Shown here one piece after another: positions 27,825 through 36,218 of a stretch of 64,000 nucleotides of DNA. Both the position numbers and the translations under genes were made by a program. The notes beneath the pieces are model-generated. The model did not search any database. It worked only from the letters and a program-made list of their open reading frames with translations, and was not told where the DNA came from. The stretch comes from Pseudomonas kielensis (GTDB lineage: Bacteria > Pseudomonadota > Gammaproteobacteria > Pseudomonadales > Pseudomonadaceae), in NCBI RefSeq assembly GCF_014236655.1, contig NZ_JACMYG010000005.1, positions 124,001 to 188,000 on the forward strand. The letters run 5' to 3'. Position 1 is the first letter of the stretch; every line of letters begins with the position of its first letter.

Positions 27825-28034
27825 GCGTACTCCTCAGAACAGGCCGCGGCACCCCGTTGGCACCTGCGGCTAAATCATGCCAGCCATGCGGCATGAAGGA
27901 ACAATTTGGGGTCAGTCGAAAACCCAGGAACAGTCTATAGAAGCGTCAACGCCGCGCACATTAACCCTTGGTCGCGTCGTAGGCTAGTTTTGCCTGCACT
28001 ACAACGCCAGCCACACCCGGGATTGGGGCCCGGA

Positions 28035-29057
28035 TCATGGGGCGTTTTCCCCGCTCAGACGGATAAAAGCCTGACTGCTGCGTGTGACGAAACCGCCATC
28101 GGTACGCATCACAAAAAAAGCCGCAATCGCGTGTTTTTCTGCGTACTCCATTCCACGTTCCGGCCCGAGGATCAGCAACAGGGTCGACCAGCCATCGGCC
28201 ATCAGCGCCTGCGGAGCAACCACCGTCACCGCCGCCAGGTCATGCAGCACCGGCGCCCCGCTACGGGCATCGAATGTATGAGAGTAACGCCGCCCGCCCT
28301 GCTCGAAATAGTTGCGATAGTCGCCCGAAGTGGAGACGCCATAGCCATCCAGCGTCAACACCCGTTCCACCACCTGCTGGTCGTCACGAGGTTCTTCCAG
28401 GGCAATCTTCCAGGGATTGCCGTCGAGTTTTGTGCCGACCGCCTTGAGCTCACCAGTGACTTCGACCAGGAAGCTCGTGATGCCCATGCCGCCCAACGCG
28501 GCAGCTATCCGGTCGACGGTGTAGCCGGCAGCGATACTGTCGAAGTCAACCTCAACCGGCGCGTCCTTGCACAGTTGCTGTGCGTCGATCCGCAGGTGCT
28601 GGTAGCCGACCCGCTGCCGCACCTGCGCCAACGCTGGCTCACTGGGGACCTGCACGGTGCGCGCCTGCGGGCCGAAGCCCCAGAGGTTCATCAGCGGCCC
28701 GACCGTCAGGTCGTAGGCCCCCTCGCTTGCGCGCGACAACTGTTCACCGACCTCGACCAGTTGCAGGACTGGCGCCGGCATCGGCTGACAGCTATTGGCA
28801 GGCAACGCATTGAAGCGCTCGATATCGGAGTCGCTGCGGTAGGTCGACAGTTGTTGATCCACCTCGCTCAAGATGGCCTCGACCTGCTGGCGCACCTGCA
28901 CCGGCCCGGGCAGGCCCGCATGGCGAACGTACTGGATCGAGTAGCGGCTGCCCATGGTCGGCCCGCCAAACTTTTCCTGGGAGTCGCCATTGCCACAGCC
29001 GGTCAGAGCCGCAACCAACAGCAGCCCGGCCGAACACCTCCACTCCCTACGTGCCAT
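28035..29057 (-). CDS. apbE: FAD:protein FMN transferase, ApbE lipoprotein
   Basis: A 340-residue ApbE. The lipobox is LTGC (Cys about 21), so the mature protein is a periplasmic lipoprotein. Family blocks: GGPTMGSRYSIQY, STYRSDSDIERFN, DFDSIAAGYTVDRI, and SHTFDARSGAPV with the Asp/metal region. It attaches FMN to Thr/Ser in proteins such as NqrB/C or RnfG. The start has GGGAG 8 nt upstream. In P. aeruginosa apbE adjoins the nqr operon; here the gene before it is a class C beta-lactamase, only 25 bp away, so the two are probably co-transcribed. No flavinylated target is in the window. Confidence 0.94.
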   Translation of the reverse strand: MARREWRCSAGLLLVAALTGCGNGDSQEKFGGPTMGSRYSIQYVRHAGLPGPVQVRQQVEAILSEVDQQLSTYRSDSDIERFNALPANSCQPMPAPVLQLVEVGEQLSRASEGAYDLTVGPLMNLWGFGPQARTVQVPSEPALAQVRQRVGYQHLRIDAQQLCKDAPVEVDFDSIAAGYTVDRIAAALGGMGITSFLVEVTGELKAVGTKLDGNPWKIALEEPRDDQQVVERVLTLDGYGVSTSGDYRNYFEQGGRRYSHTFDARSGAPVLHDLAAVTVVAPQALMADGWSTLLLILGPERGMEYAEKHAIAAFFVMRTDGGFVTRSSQAFIRLSGENAP

Positions 29058-29082
29058 TTGGAAAGCTCCCGCCCATACCCCT

Positions 29083-30246
29083 TCAGCGCTCCAGCTCACC
29101 GAGAATCCGATACGCCAGGCGCACCCGCGCCTCATTGGGATAACTCTTGTTCGCCAACACCACAATGCCCTGCTTTTTCTCAGGCACAAACGCCACATAA
29201 GCCGAGAACCCGCCTGTCGATCCCGTCTTGTTGATCCAGGCAGCCGCCTTGGGTGGCTGCGGTGGGTCGATTGCGGTAACGGCATGACTGTCGTAGATCA
29301 TCTTGTCGCCGTTACCCTCGATCAACGTGTCGAGCGCTACCGGATAGTCATACTGCTCCCAGATCAGGTCCTGGGTCATGGCGCCCACCTGGAAGTAACC
29401 CTTGTGGGTTTCCAGCAATGCACTGCGCCAGTTTGGCTCAACCTTGGCCACCCCCAGGTTGGCGTCGACAAACTTCAGCAGGTCACCCGCAGAGGTTTTC
29501 ACCCCATAGGCTTCATCACCCAGCACCCCGGAATTCAACCGGACGGGGGCGTCCTGCTTGTTGTAGCCCTGGGCGTAGAGTGCCTGCTTGCTCGCCGGTA
29601 CGTTGATGTAGCTGTTAGTCATGCCCAGCCCGGGAAACAGTTGCCCCTCCAGCGCCTGGGCGTAAGGCACTTTCATGCTGATGGCGGTGATCATGCCCAA
29701 CGCGCCAATGCTCGGATTGGCGTAGGTGCGCTTGGCACCTGGCGCGTAGGACGGCTGCCAGGCCTTGAAGTACTCGAGCAACTGCTGGTTGTCCTGCACC
29801 TGATCCGGCACCTGCAACGGGAAGCCGCCCGCGGTATGGGTCGCCAGGTTCAGCAGCGACACCTGGTCGAACGGGCTGCCGGCCAGTTGTGGCAGGTACT
29901 TGCCAGGGTGGTCGGCGAGCGAGAGCCGACCATTGACTTGTGCGTAGCTCGCCAGGGTGGCGGTGAAGGTCTTGCTGATCGAGCCGACCTCAAACAACGT
30001 ATCGCTGCTGACCTTGCGCTGCGTGTCCCTGGAAGCCACGCCAAAATTGTAGAAACGCTGCTGGCCGTCTACGGACAGTCCAATGGCCAGCCCGGGGATG
30101 TTGTACTGCTGCATCAGCGCTTGCGCAGCCTCTTGCACCACCTCGTCGAGAGCCGGGCGCGCAGTGCTCGCCACGGTGAGCGGCGCGAACGACGCGGCAC
30201 AGGTCAGTGCAAGCAAAGCGGCACAGGGCAGTCGGATCAGGCGCAT
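29083..30246 (-). CDS. ampC: Class C beta-lactamase (AmpC type)
   Basis: A 387-residue serine beta-lactamase with a signal peptide (about 1-26, ending near SFA or TVA). Catalytic motifs: SISK (nucleophile Ser about 89 of the precursor), YAN in TYANPSIG in place of the commoner YSN, and KTG in NKTGSTGGF. All three are intact. Chosen start 30246 has GAGGA 8 nt upstream. No ampR is adjacent, unlike P. aeruginosa, so regulation is unclear. Downstream apbE follows after 25 bp. A DD-peptidase-like role is possible, but length and motifs favour AmpC. Confidence 0.93.
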   Translation of the reverse strand: MRLIRLPCAALLALTCAASFAPLTVASTARPALDEVVQEAAQALMQQYNIPGLAIGLSVDGQQRFYNFGVASRDTQRKVSSDTLFEVGSISKTFTATLASYAQVNGRLSLADHPGKYLPQLAGSPFDQVSLLNLATHTAGGFPLQVPDQVQDNQQLLEYFKAWQPSYAPGAKRTYANPSIGALGMITAISMKVPYAQALEGQLFPGLGMTNSYINVPASKQALYAQGYNKQDAPVRLNSGVLGDEAYGVKTSAGDLLKFVDANLGVAKVEPNWRSALLETHKGYFQVGAMTQDLIWEQYDYPVALDTLIEGNGDKMIYDSHAVTAIDPPQPPKAAAWINKTGSTGGFSAYVAFVPEKKQGIVVLANKSYPNEARVRLAYRILGELER

Positions 30247-30318
30247 CAAAGTCGTCCTCAGTGTTCTGTCGCGAGCGAAAGCTGCCCAACCTAGCATTTT
30301 GTTTTCAACGCACAAACA

Positions 30319-30347
30319 AAAACGCCCCGACACTGTCGGGGCGTTTT
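30319..30347 (-). terminator. Intrinsic terminator after the GAPDH gene
   Basis: A 14-bp stem AAAACGCCCCGACA with its complement and a 1-3-nt loop, flanked by A/T runs, 17 bp after the gap stop and upstream of ampC. It isolates ampC from gap transcription. Confidence 0.88.
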
Positions 30348-30363
30348 CATCTGCAGCTAAGGC

Positions 30364-31812
30364 TTAGCGCGGGAAGGCTGGCGGGTTGACCCCGGCCATG
30401 TCTTCCATCACGCGAACCACCTGGCAGCTGTAACCGAATTCGTTGTCGTACCAAACGTACAGCACAACGCGGTTGTCTTGGGTGATGGTGGCTTCAGCGT
30501 CGACCACACCGGCGTGGCGCGAACCAACGAAGTCAGTGGACACCACTTCCTGCGAGTTGACGTAGTCGATTTGCTTGTGCAGATCGGAGTGCAGCGCCAT
30601 GTAGCGCAGGTACTCGTTCATCTCTTCACGGGTAGCGGCTTTCTCAAGGTTCAGGTTGAGAATGGCCATCGACACGTTTGGCGTCGGTACACGGATCGCG
30701 TTGCCGGTCAGCTTGCCAGCCAGCTCAGGCAGGGCCTTGGCAGCGGCGGTAGCAGCACCGGTCTCGGTGATGACCATGTTCAACGCAGCGCTACGACCAC
30801 GGCGATCGCCTTTGTGGAAGTTGTCGATCAGGTTCTGGTCGTTGGTGTACGAGTGAACGGTTTCAACGTGACCGTTGATGATGCCGAACTTGTCGTTCAC
30901 TGCCTTGAGCACCGGCACGATGGCGTTGGTGGTGCAGGAAGCGGCGGACACGATCTTGTCGTCAGCGGTGATTTCAGCGTGGTTGATGCCGTGAACGATG
31001 TTCTTCAGCTTGCCTTTGCCAGGCGCGGTCAGGACCACGCGGTCGATACCCGGGCACGCCAGGTGCTGACCCAGGCCATCGGCGTCACGCCATACACCGG
31101 TGTTGTCCACCAGCAGCGCGTCTTTGATGCCGTACTGGGTGTAGTCCACCTCAGTCGGGTTCTTCGCGTAGATAACCTGGATCAGGTTGCCGTTGGCGGT
31201 GATGGTGTTGTTTTCTTCATCGATGGTAATGGTGCCGTTGAACGAACCATGGACCGAATCGCGGCGCAGCAGGCTGGCGCGTTTCACCAGGTCGTTTTCG
31301 GCGCCTTTGCGCACCACGATGGCGCGCAGACGCAGGCCGTCGCCACCACCGGTTTTTTCGATCAGGATGCGCGCCAGCAGACGGCCGATGCGACCGAAGC
31401 CGTACAGGACAACGTCGGTGCCTTTGCGGGCCGAAGCGTTTTGCTGGCCAACCACGTCAGCCATTTCTTCACGTACGAACTGCTCGGCGCTGCGGCCATT
31501 GCCTTCGTTACGGAATTTGAACGCCAACTTGCCCAGGTCTACCGAAGCCGCGCCGAGCTTGAGCTCGCTCATGGCTTTGAGCAGTGGGAATGTTTCGTGG
31601 ACGGAGAGTTCGCTGTCGTCGGAAGAACGGTGGCGAGCAAAGCGGTGAGCTTTGAGAATCGCGATGACAGACTGGTTGATCAGGCTGCGGCCATAGATCG
31701 AGCTCACCACGTTGTTATTGCGGTAGAGCTGGCCGATCAGCGGAATCATCGCTTCTGCGAGTGCTTCACGGTCGATCCATTCACCAAGACACTGGTCGGG
31801 CTTCTGAGTCAC
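30364..31812 (-). CDS. gap: Glyceraldehyde-3-phosphate dehydrogenase with N-terminal extension
   Basis: A 482-residue protein. Residues about 130-475 are a GAPDH: YGFGRIGRLLARI (NAD-binding), catalytic Cys in SAASCTTNAIVPVL, ETVHSYTNDQNLID, NIVITETGAA-like block, RVPTPNVSMAIL and WYDNEFGYS. About 130 helical residues precede it, absent in standard 330-residue GAPDH; this long form is known in Pseudomonas. GTG at 31812 has GGAAGG 5 nt upstream; an ATG at 31827 (MWKVTV) is the alternative. It is divergent from mfd. Direction of flux (glycolytic or gluconeogenic) cannot be told. Confidence 0.93.
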   Translation of the reverse strand: MTQKPDQCLGEWIDREALAEAMIPLIGQLYRNNNVVSSIYGRSLINQSVIAILKAHRFARHRSSDDSELSVHETFPLLKAMSELKLGAASVDLGKLAFKFRNEGNGRSAEQFVREEMADVVGQQNASARKGTDVVLYGFGRIGRLLARILIEKTGGGDGLRLRAIVVRKGAENDLVKRASLLRRDSVHGSFNGTITIDEENNTITANGNLIQVIYAKNPTEVDYTQYGIKDALLVDNTGVWRDADGLGQHLACPGIDRVVLTAPGKGKLKNIVHGINHAEITADDKIVSAASCTTNAIVPVLKAVNDKFGIINGHVETVHSYTNDQNLIDNFHKGDRRGRSAALNMVITETGAATAAAKALPELAGKLTGNAIRVPTPNVSMAILNLNLEKAATREEMNEYLRYMALHSDLHKQIDYVNSQEVVSTDFVGSRHAGVVDAEATITQDNRVVLYVWYDNEFGYSCQVVRVMEDMAGVNPPAFPR

Positions 31813-32180
31813 GGTAACCTTCCACATGTAGGGGCAGAAAAAAGGGGCTACATTATGCCGCCGTGTCCCTCTCGTAGCAATGCGCGCTTGTCGTGCAGAC
31901 AGTAACAATTTTCCCTTTGAAAAAAATAGACCCCGCTGAAGCCCAGTAAAACCGTGGCCTGCAGCGCACCCCATTTTTCATAGACAGCGCTGTCTTGTCT
32001 GTAACCCTCCGTAACACTCAGCACTTTTGCCACTACATATTCACCAAAAAAGCGCTGGTTTTTGTGATTACCACTACATTTCGCCCAACCTGCGTAATAG
32101 ACACAGTCAGCAACTGACAGGCGGCACCCGGGACCGCTACAATTACCGACTTTGTCGCAACGCTTGGAGCTCAACCTTCC
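31813..32180. other. Divergent promoter region between gap and mfd
   Basis: 368 bp without a gene. It holds a 14-bp perfect dyad AGACAGCGCTGTCT (31982-31995) and a direct repeat CCACTACAT at 32030-32038 and 32071-32079, 41 bp apart (about four helical turns). These are operator candidates. I could not place a confident sigma-70 promoter. Confidence 0.5.
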
Positions 32181-35100
32181 GTGCCCGTTCTGCGTCTACC
32201 GCTTCTCCCTGCCGCGGCAGGTAAACAGCACTGGGGCAACCTGCCCGGTGCCGCCCTGAGCCTGGCCATTGCCGAGGCTGCCAGCGCTGCCAAGCGCTTT
32301 ACCCTGCTACTGACCGCCGACAGCCAAAGCGCTGAGAGGCTGGAACAGGAGCTGAGCTTCTTCGCCCCGGATTTACCGGTGCTGCATTTCCCTGACTGGG
32401 AAACCCTGCCCTACGATCTTTTTTCCCCGCACCAGGACATCATTTCCCAGCGTATCGCCAGCCTCTATCGCTTGCCCGAGCTGAGCCATGGCGTGCTGGT
32501 GGTGCCGATCACCACGGCCCTGCATCGCCTGGCGCCGACCAAGTTCCTGCTGGGCAGCAGCCTGGTGCTGGATATCGGCCAGAAGCTCGACGTCGAGCAA
32601 ATGCGCACCCGCCTGGAAGCCACCGGCTATCGCTACGTCGATACCGTGTACGAGCATGGCGAATTCACCGTGCGCGGCTCGCTGATCGACCTGTTCCCGA
32701 TGGGCAGCAAACTGCCCTACCGCATCGACCTGTTCGATGACGAAATCGAGACCCTGCGCACCTTCGATCCGGAAAACCAGCGCTCCATCGACAAGGTCGA
32801 TTCGGTCAAGCTGCTGCCGGCCCGCGAGTTTCCGCTGCAAAAAGACGCTGTCACGCGTTTCAAGGCGCGCTTTCGCGAACGCTTCGATGTCGACTTCCGG
32901 CGCTGCCCGATCTTCCAGGACCTGAGCAGCGGGATTACCCCGGCCGGCATCGAGTACTACCTGCCGCTGTTCTTCGACGAAACCTCGACCCTGTTCGACT
33001 ACCTGCCCCAGGACACCCAGGTGTTTTCCCTGCCGGGCATCGAACAGGCCGCGGAGAATTTCTGGAACGATGTGCGCAATCGCTACGAAGAACGCCGCGT
33101 CGACCCAGCGCGACCTTTATTGCCGCCTGCCGAACTGTTCCTGCCGGTGGAAGACTGTTTCGCCCGCCTGAAAAACTGGCCGCGCGTGGTGGCCAGCCAA
33201 CAGGACGTCGAAACCGGGGTCGGCCGCGAGCGTTTCCCGGCCCAGGCGCTGCCTAACCTGGCGATCGAAGCCAAGGCCAACCAGCCAATGGAAGCCCTGG
33301 CCGGGTTCCTCGACCAGTTCCCCGGCCGCGTGCTATTCACCGCCGAATCGGCGGGGCGCCGCGAGGTGCTGCTGGAGCTGCTCGAACGCCTGAAGCTGCG
33401 GCCGAAAACCGTCGACAGCTGGCCGGACTTCGTCGCAGGCAAAGAACGCCTGGCGATCACCATCGCCCCGCTCGACGAAGGCCTGGTACTGGACGACCCG
33501 GCCCTGGCCCTGATTGCCGAAAGCCCGCTGTTCGGTCAGCGGGTGATGCAGCGTCGGCGCCGGGAGAAACGCGCCGACGGCAACAACGACGCGGTGATCA
33601 AGAACCTCACCGAACTGCGTGAAGGCGCGCCGGTGGTGCACATTGACCACGGGGTCGGCCGCTACCTGGGCCTCGCGACCCTGGAGATCGACAACCAGGC
33701 CGCCGAATTCCTCACCCTTGAATACGCCGAGGGCGCCAAGCTGTATGTGCCGGTGGCCAACCTGCACCTGATCGCCCGCTACACCGGCAGCGACGACGCC
33801 TTGGCACCGCTGCACCGCCTGGGCTCCGAAACCTGGCAGAAAGCCAAGCGCAAAGCCGCCGAACAGGTGCGAGACGTCGCCGCCGAGCTGCTCGACATCT
33901 ATGCCCGCCGCGCAGCCCGCGAAGGTTATGCGTTCGCCGACCCGAAAGCCGACTACGCCACCTTCAGCGCCGGCTTCCCGTTCGAAGAAACCCCGGACCA
34001 GCAAACCACCATCGACGCCGTGCGCGCCGACATGCTCGCCCCCAAGCCCATGGATCGCCTGGTCTGCGGCGATGTGGGCTTTGGCAAGACCGAAGTGGCG
34101 ATGCGCGCCGCCTTCATCGCCGTGCACGGCGGTCGCCAGGTGGCGATCCTGGTGCCGACCACCCTGCTCGCCCAACAGCACTACAACAGCTTTCGCGATC
34201 GCTTCGCCGACTGGCCGGTGACCGTGGAAGTGATGAGTCGCTTCAAGTCGGCCAAGGAAGTCAACGCAGCGGTGGCCGACCTGGCCGAGGGCAAGATCGA
34301 CATCGTCATCGGCACCCACAAGCTGCTGCAGGATGACGTGAAGATCAAAAACCTCGGGTTGGTGATCATCGACGAAGAGCACCGCTTTGGCGTGCGGCAG
34401 AAAGAACAACTCAAGGCCCTGCGCAGCGAAGTCGACATCCTGACCCTGACCGCCACGCCGATTCCGCGCACGCTGAACATGGCCGTGTCGGGCATGCGCG
34501 ACCTGTCGATCATCGCCACGCCCCCGGCGCGACGCCTGTCGGTGCGCACCTTCGTCATGGAGCAGAACAAGAGCACGGTCAAGGAAGCCTTGCTCCGTGA
34601 GCTGCTGCGGGGCGGCCAGGTCTACTACCTGCACAACGATGTGAAGACCATCGAGAAATGCGCCGCCGACCTCGCCGAACTGGTGCCAGAAGCACGGATC
34701 GGCATCGGTCACGGGCAGATGCGTGAACGCGAACTCGAACAGGTGATGAGCGACTTCTACCACAAGCGCTTCAACGTGCTGATTGCCTCGACCATCATCG
34801 AGACCGGCATCGACGTGCCGAGCGCCAACACCATCATCATCGAACGGGCCGACAAGTTCGGGCTGGCGCAGCTGCACCAATTGCGCGGCCGCGTCGGACG
34901 CAGTCACCACCAGGCTTACGCCTACCTGCTGACACCGCCGCGCCAGCAGATCACCACGGACGCGGAAAAACGCCTGGAAGCCATCGCCAATACCCAGGAC
35001 CTTGGTGCCGGCTTCGTGCTGGCCACCAACGACCTGGAAATCCGTGGCGCTGGCGAACTCCTGGGCGACGGCCAGAGCGGGCAGATCCAGGCCGTCGGCT

Positions 35101-35630
35101 TTACGCTGTACATGGAAATGCTCGAGCGGGCCGTGAAGTCGATCCGCAAGGGCGAGCAACCGAACCTCGACCAGCCCCTGGGCGGCGGTCCGGAGGTCAA
35201 CTTGCGGGTACCGGCGCTGATCCCCGAGGACTACCTGCCGGACGTGCATGCGCGCCTGATCCTGTACAAACGCATTGCCTCGGCCACCGACGAGGAAGGC
35301 CTCAAGGACCTGCAAGTGGAGATGATCGACCGCTTCGGCCTGCTCCCGGAGCCGACCAAGAACCTGGTGCGCATCACCGCGCTGAAACTGCAGGCCGAAC
35401 AATTGGGGATCAAGAAGATCGATGGCGGCCCCCAGGGTGGCCGTATCGAATTCGACTCGCAAACGCCGGTCGACCCGCTGACCTTGATCAAGCTGATCCA
35501 GAGCCAGCCCAAACGCTACAAATTCGAAGGCGCCACGATGTTCAAGTTCCAGGTGCCGATGGAGCGCCCGGAAGAGCGCTTCAACACTGTAGAGGCGCTG
35601 CTTGAGCGCCTCATCCCGAAAACTGCTTGA
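32181..35630 (+). CDS. mfd: Transcription-repair coupling factor Mfd
   Basis: A 1,149-residue DNA translocase that removes stalled RNA polymerase at lesions and recruits UvrA. N-terminal UvrB-like domains (about 1-340; DWETLPYDLFSPHQDIISQR), RNA-polymerase interaction domain (about 470-545; VHIDHGVGRYLGL), helicase core with Walker A GDVGFGKTEVA (about 631-639), DEEHRFGV (about 730), TATPIPRTLN, RGRVGRS, and a C-terminal TRCF domain. GTG start (MPVLRLP). csiV follows after 10 bp. Confidence 0.98.
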   Translation: MPVLRLPLLPAAAGKQHWGNLPGAALSLAIAEAASAAKRFTLLLTADSQSAERLEQELSFFAPDLPVLHFPDWETLPYDLFSPHQDIISQRIASLYRLPELSHGVLVVPITTALHRLAPTKFLLGSSLVLDIGQKLDVEQMRTRLEATGYRYVDTVYEHGEFTVRGSLIDLFPMGSKLPYRIDLFDDEIETLRTFDPENQRSIDKVDSVKLLPAREFPLQKDAVTRFKARFRERFDVDFRRCPIFQDLSSGITPAGIEYYLPLFFDETSTLFDYLPQDTQVFSLPGIEQAAENFWNDVRNRYEERRVDPARPLLPPAELFLPVEDCFARLKNWPRVVASQQDVETGVGRERFPAQALPNLAIEAKANQPMEALAGFLDQFPGRVLFTAESAGRREVLLELLERLKLRPKTVDSWPDFVAGKERLAITIAPLDEGLVLDDPALALIAESPLFGQRVMQRRRREKRADGNNDAVIKNLTELREGAPVVHIDHGVGRYLGLATLEIDNQAAEFLTLEYAEGAKLYVPVANLHLIARYTGSDDALAPLHRLGSETWQKAKRKAAEQVRDVAAELLDIYARRAAREGYAFADPKADYATFSAGFPFEETPDQQTTIDAVRADMLAPKPMDRLVCGDVGFGKTEVAMRAAFIAVHGGRQVAILVPTTLLAQQHYNSFRDRFADWPVTVEVMSRFKSAKEVNAAVADLAEGKIDIVIGTHKLLQDDVKIKNLGLVIIDEEHRFGVRQKEQLKALRSEVDILTLTATPIPRTLNMAVSGMRDLSIIATPPARRLSVRTFVMEQNKSTVKEALLRELLRGGQVYYLHNDVKTIEKCAADLAELVPEARIGIGHGQMRERELEQVMSDFYHKRFNVLIASTIIETGIDVPSANTIIIERADKFGLAQLHQLRGRVGRSHHQAYAYLLTPPRQQITTDAEKRLEAIANTQDLGAGFVLATNDLEIRGAGELLGDGQSGQIQAVGFTLYMEMLERAVKSIRKGEQPNLDQPLGGGPEVNLRVPALIPEDYLPDVHARLILYKRIASATDEEGLKDLQVEMIDRFGLLPEPTKNLVRITALKLQAEQLGIKKIDGGPQGGRIEFDSQTPVDPLTLIKLIQSQPKRYKFEGATMFKFQVPMERPEERFNTVEALLERLIPKTA

Positions 35631-35640
35631 AGGACGCCGC

Positions 35641-36207
35641 ATGCGCCTGTTTCGCTCACTGACCCTGTTGCTCACGCTGGTCGCCCCAACGGCGTTTGCC
35701 GACAGCCTGTACCAGGTAGAAATGATCCTGGTTCGCCAGAACGCCGTACCCGCCGTCGCCAGCCGCCCTGCGCCGGAAGACTGGGCCGCCGGGGCACAGC
35801 CGATCAGCGCGGATAGCCAACGCACCCCCGCCCTCAATGCCGAAGTGGAAAAGCTGCGCGCCAGCGCCGACTACAGCGTGCTGCTGCACAAGACCTGGCA
35901 GCAGAACCTCGGCGAGACCTCGAGCAAAGTGGCGATCAGCGACGGCGAAGAGCACTACGGGCACTTCCCGATCGAGGGCACGCTGGATCTCAAGCTGGGT
36001 CGGTTTACCGACGTCAACGCCAGCTTCTGGGTCAATCAGTTCAGCAACGACGGGCTGGTCAGCGCCAGCGAGCGCCTGCAACAGCAAAGCCACACCAAAA
36101 ATGGCCAGCTGAATTTTCTCGACAATGGCCACCTGGGCCTGCTGATCAAGATCACCTCGCTGACGGCACCTGCCCGGCAACAAGCCCCTGATGTCGTACC
36201 GGACTGA
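35641..36207 (+). CDS. CsiV family periplasmic protein
   Basis: A 188-residue exported protein: signal peptide about 1-20 (LTLLLTLVAPTAFA), then SLYQVEMILVRQN at the mature N-terminus, matching the CsiV family found downstream of mfd in Pseudomonas. The rest includes a beta-rich part with GHFPIEGTLDLKLGRF and ASFWV. The start at 35641 begins the signal peptide; AAGGACGCC precedes it. It is 10 bp after mfd, so probably co-transcribed, though its role in the envelope is not known to me. Confidence 0.85.
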   Translation: MRLFRSLTLLLTLVAPTAFADSLYQVEMILVRQNAVPAVASRPAPEDWAAGAQPISADSQRTPALNAEVEKLRASADYSVLLHKTWQQNLGETSSKVAISDGEEHYGHFPIEGTLDLKLGRFTDVNASFWVNQFSNDGLVSASERLQQQSHTKNGQLNFLDNGHLGLLIKITSLTAPARQQAPDVVPD

Positions 36208-36218
36208 TTGAAGTCCCT

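Noticed and set aside
33333..35837. 834-aa open frame on the minus strand over mfd
   Set aside because: Antisense shadow of a GC-rich gene; the plus strand encodes a complete Mfd with all motifs. The antisense product has no recognisable domain.
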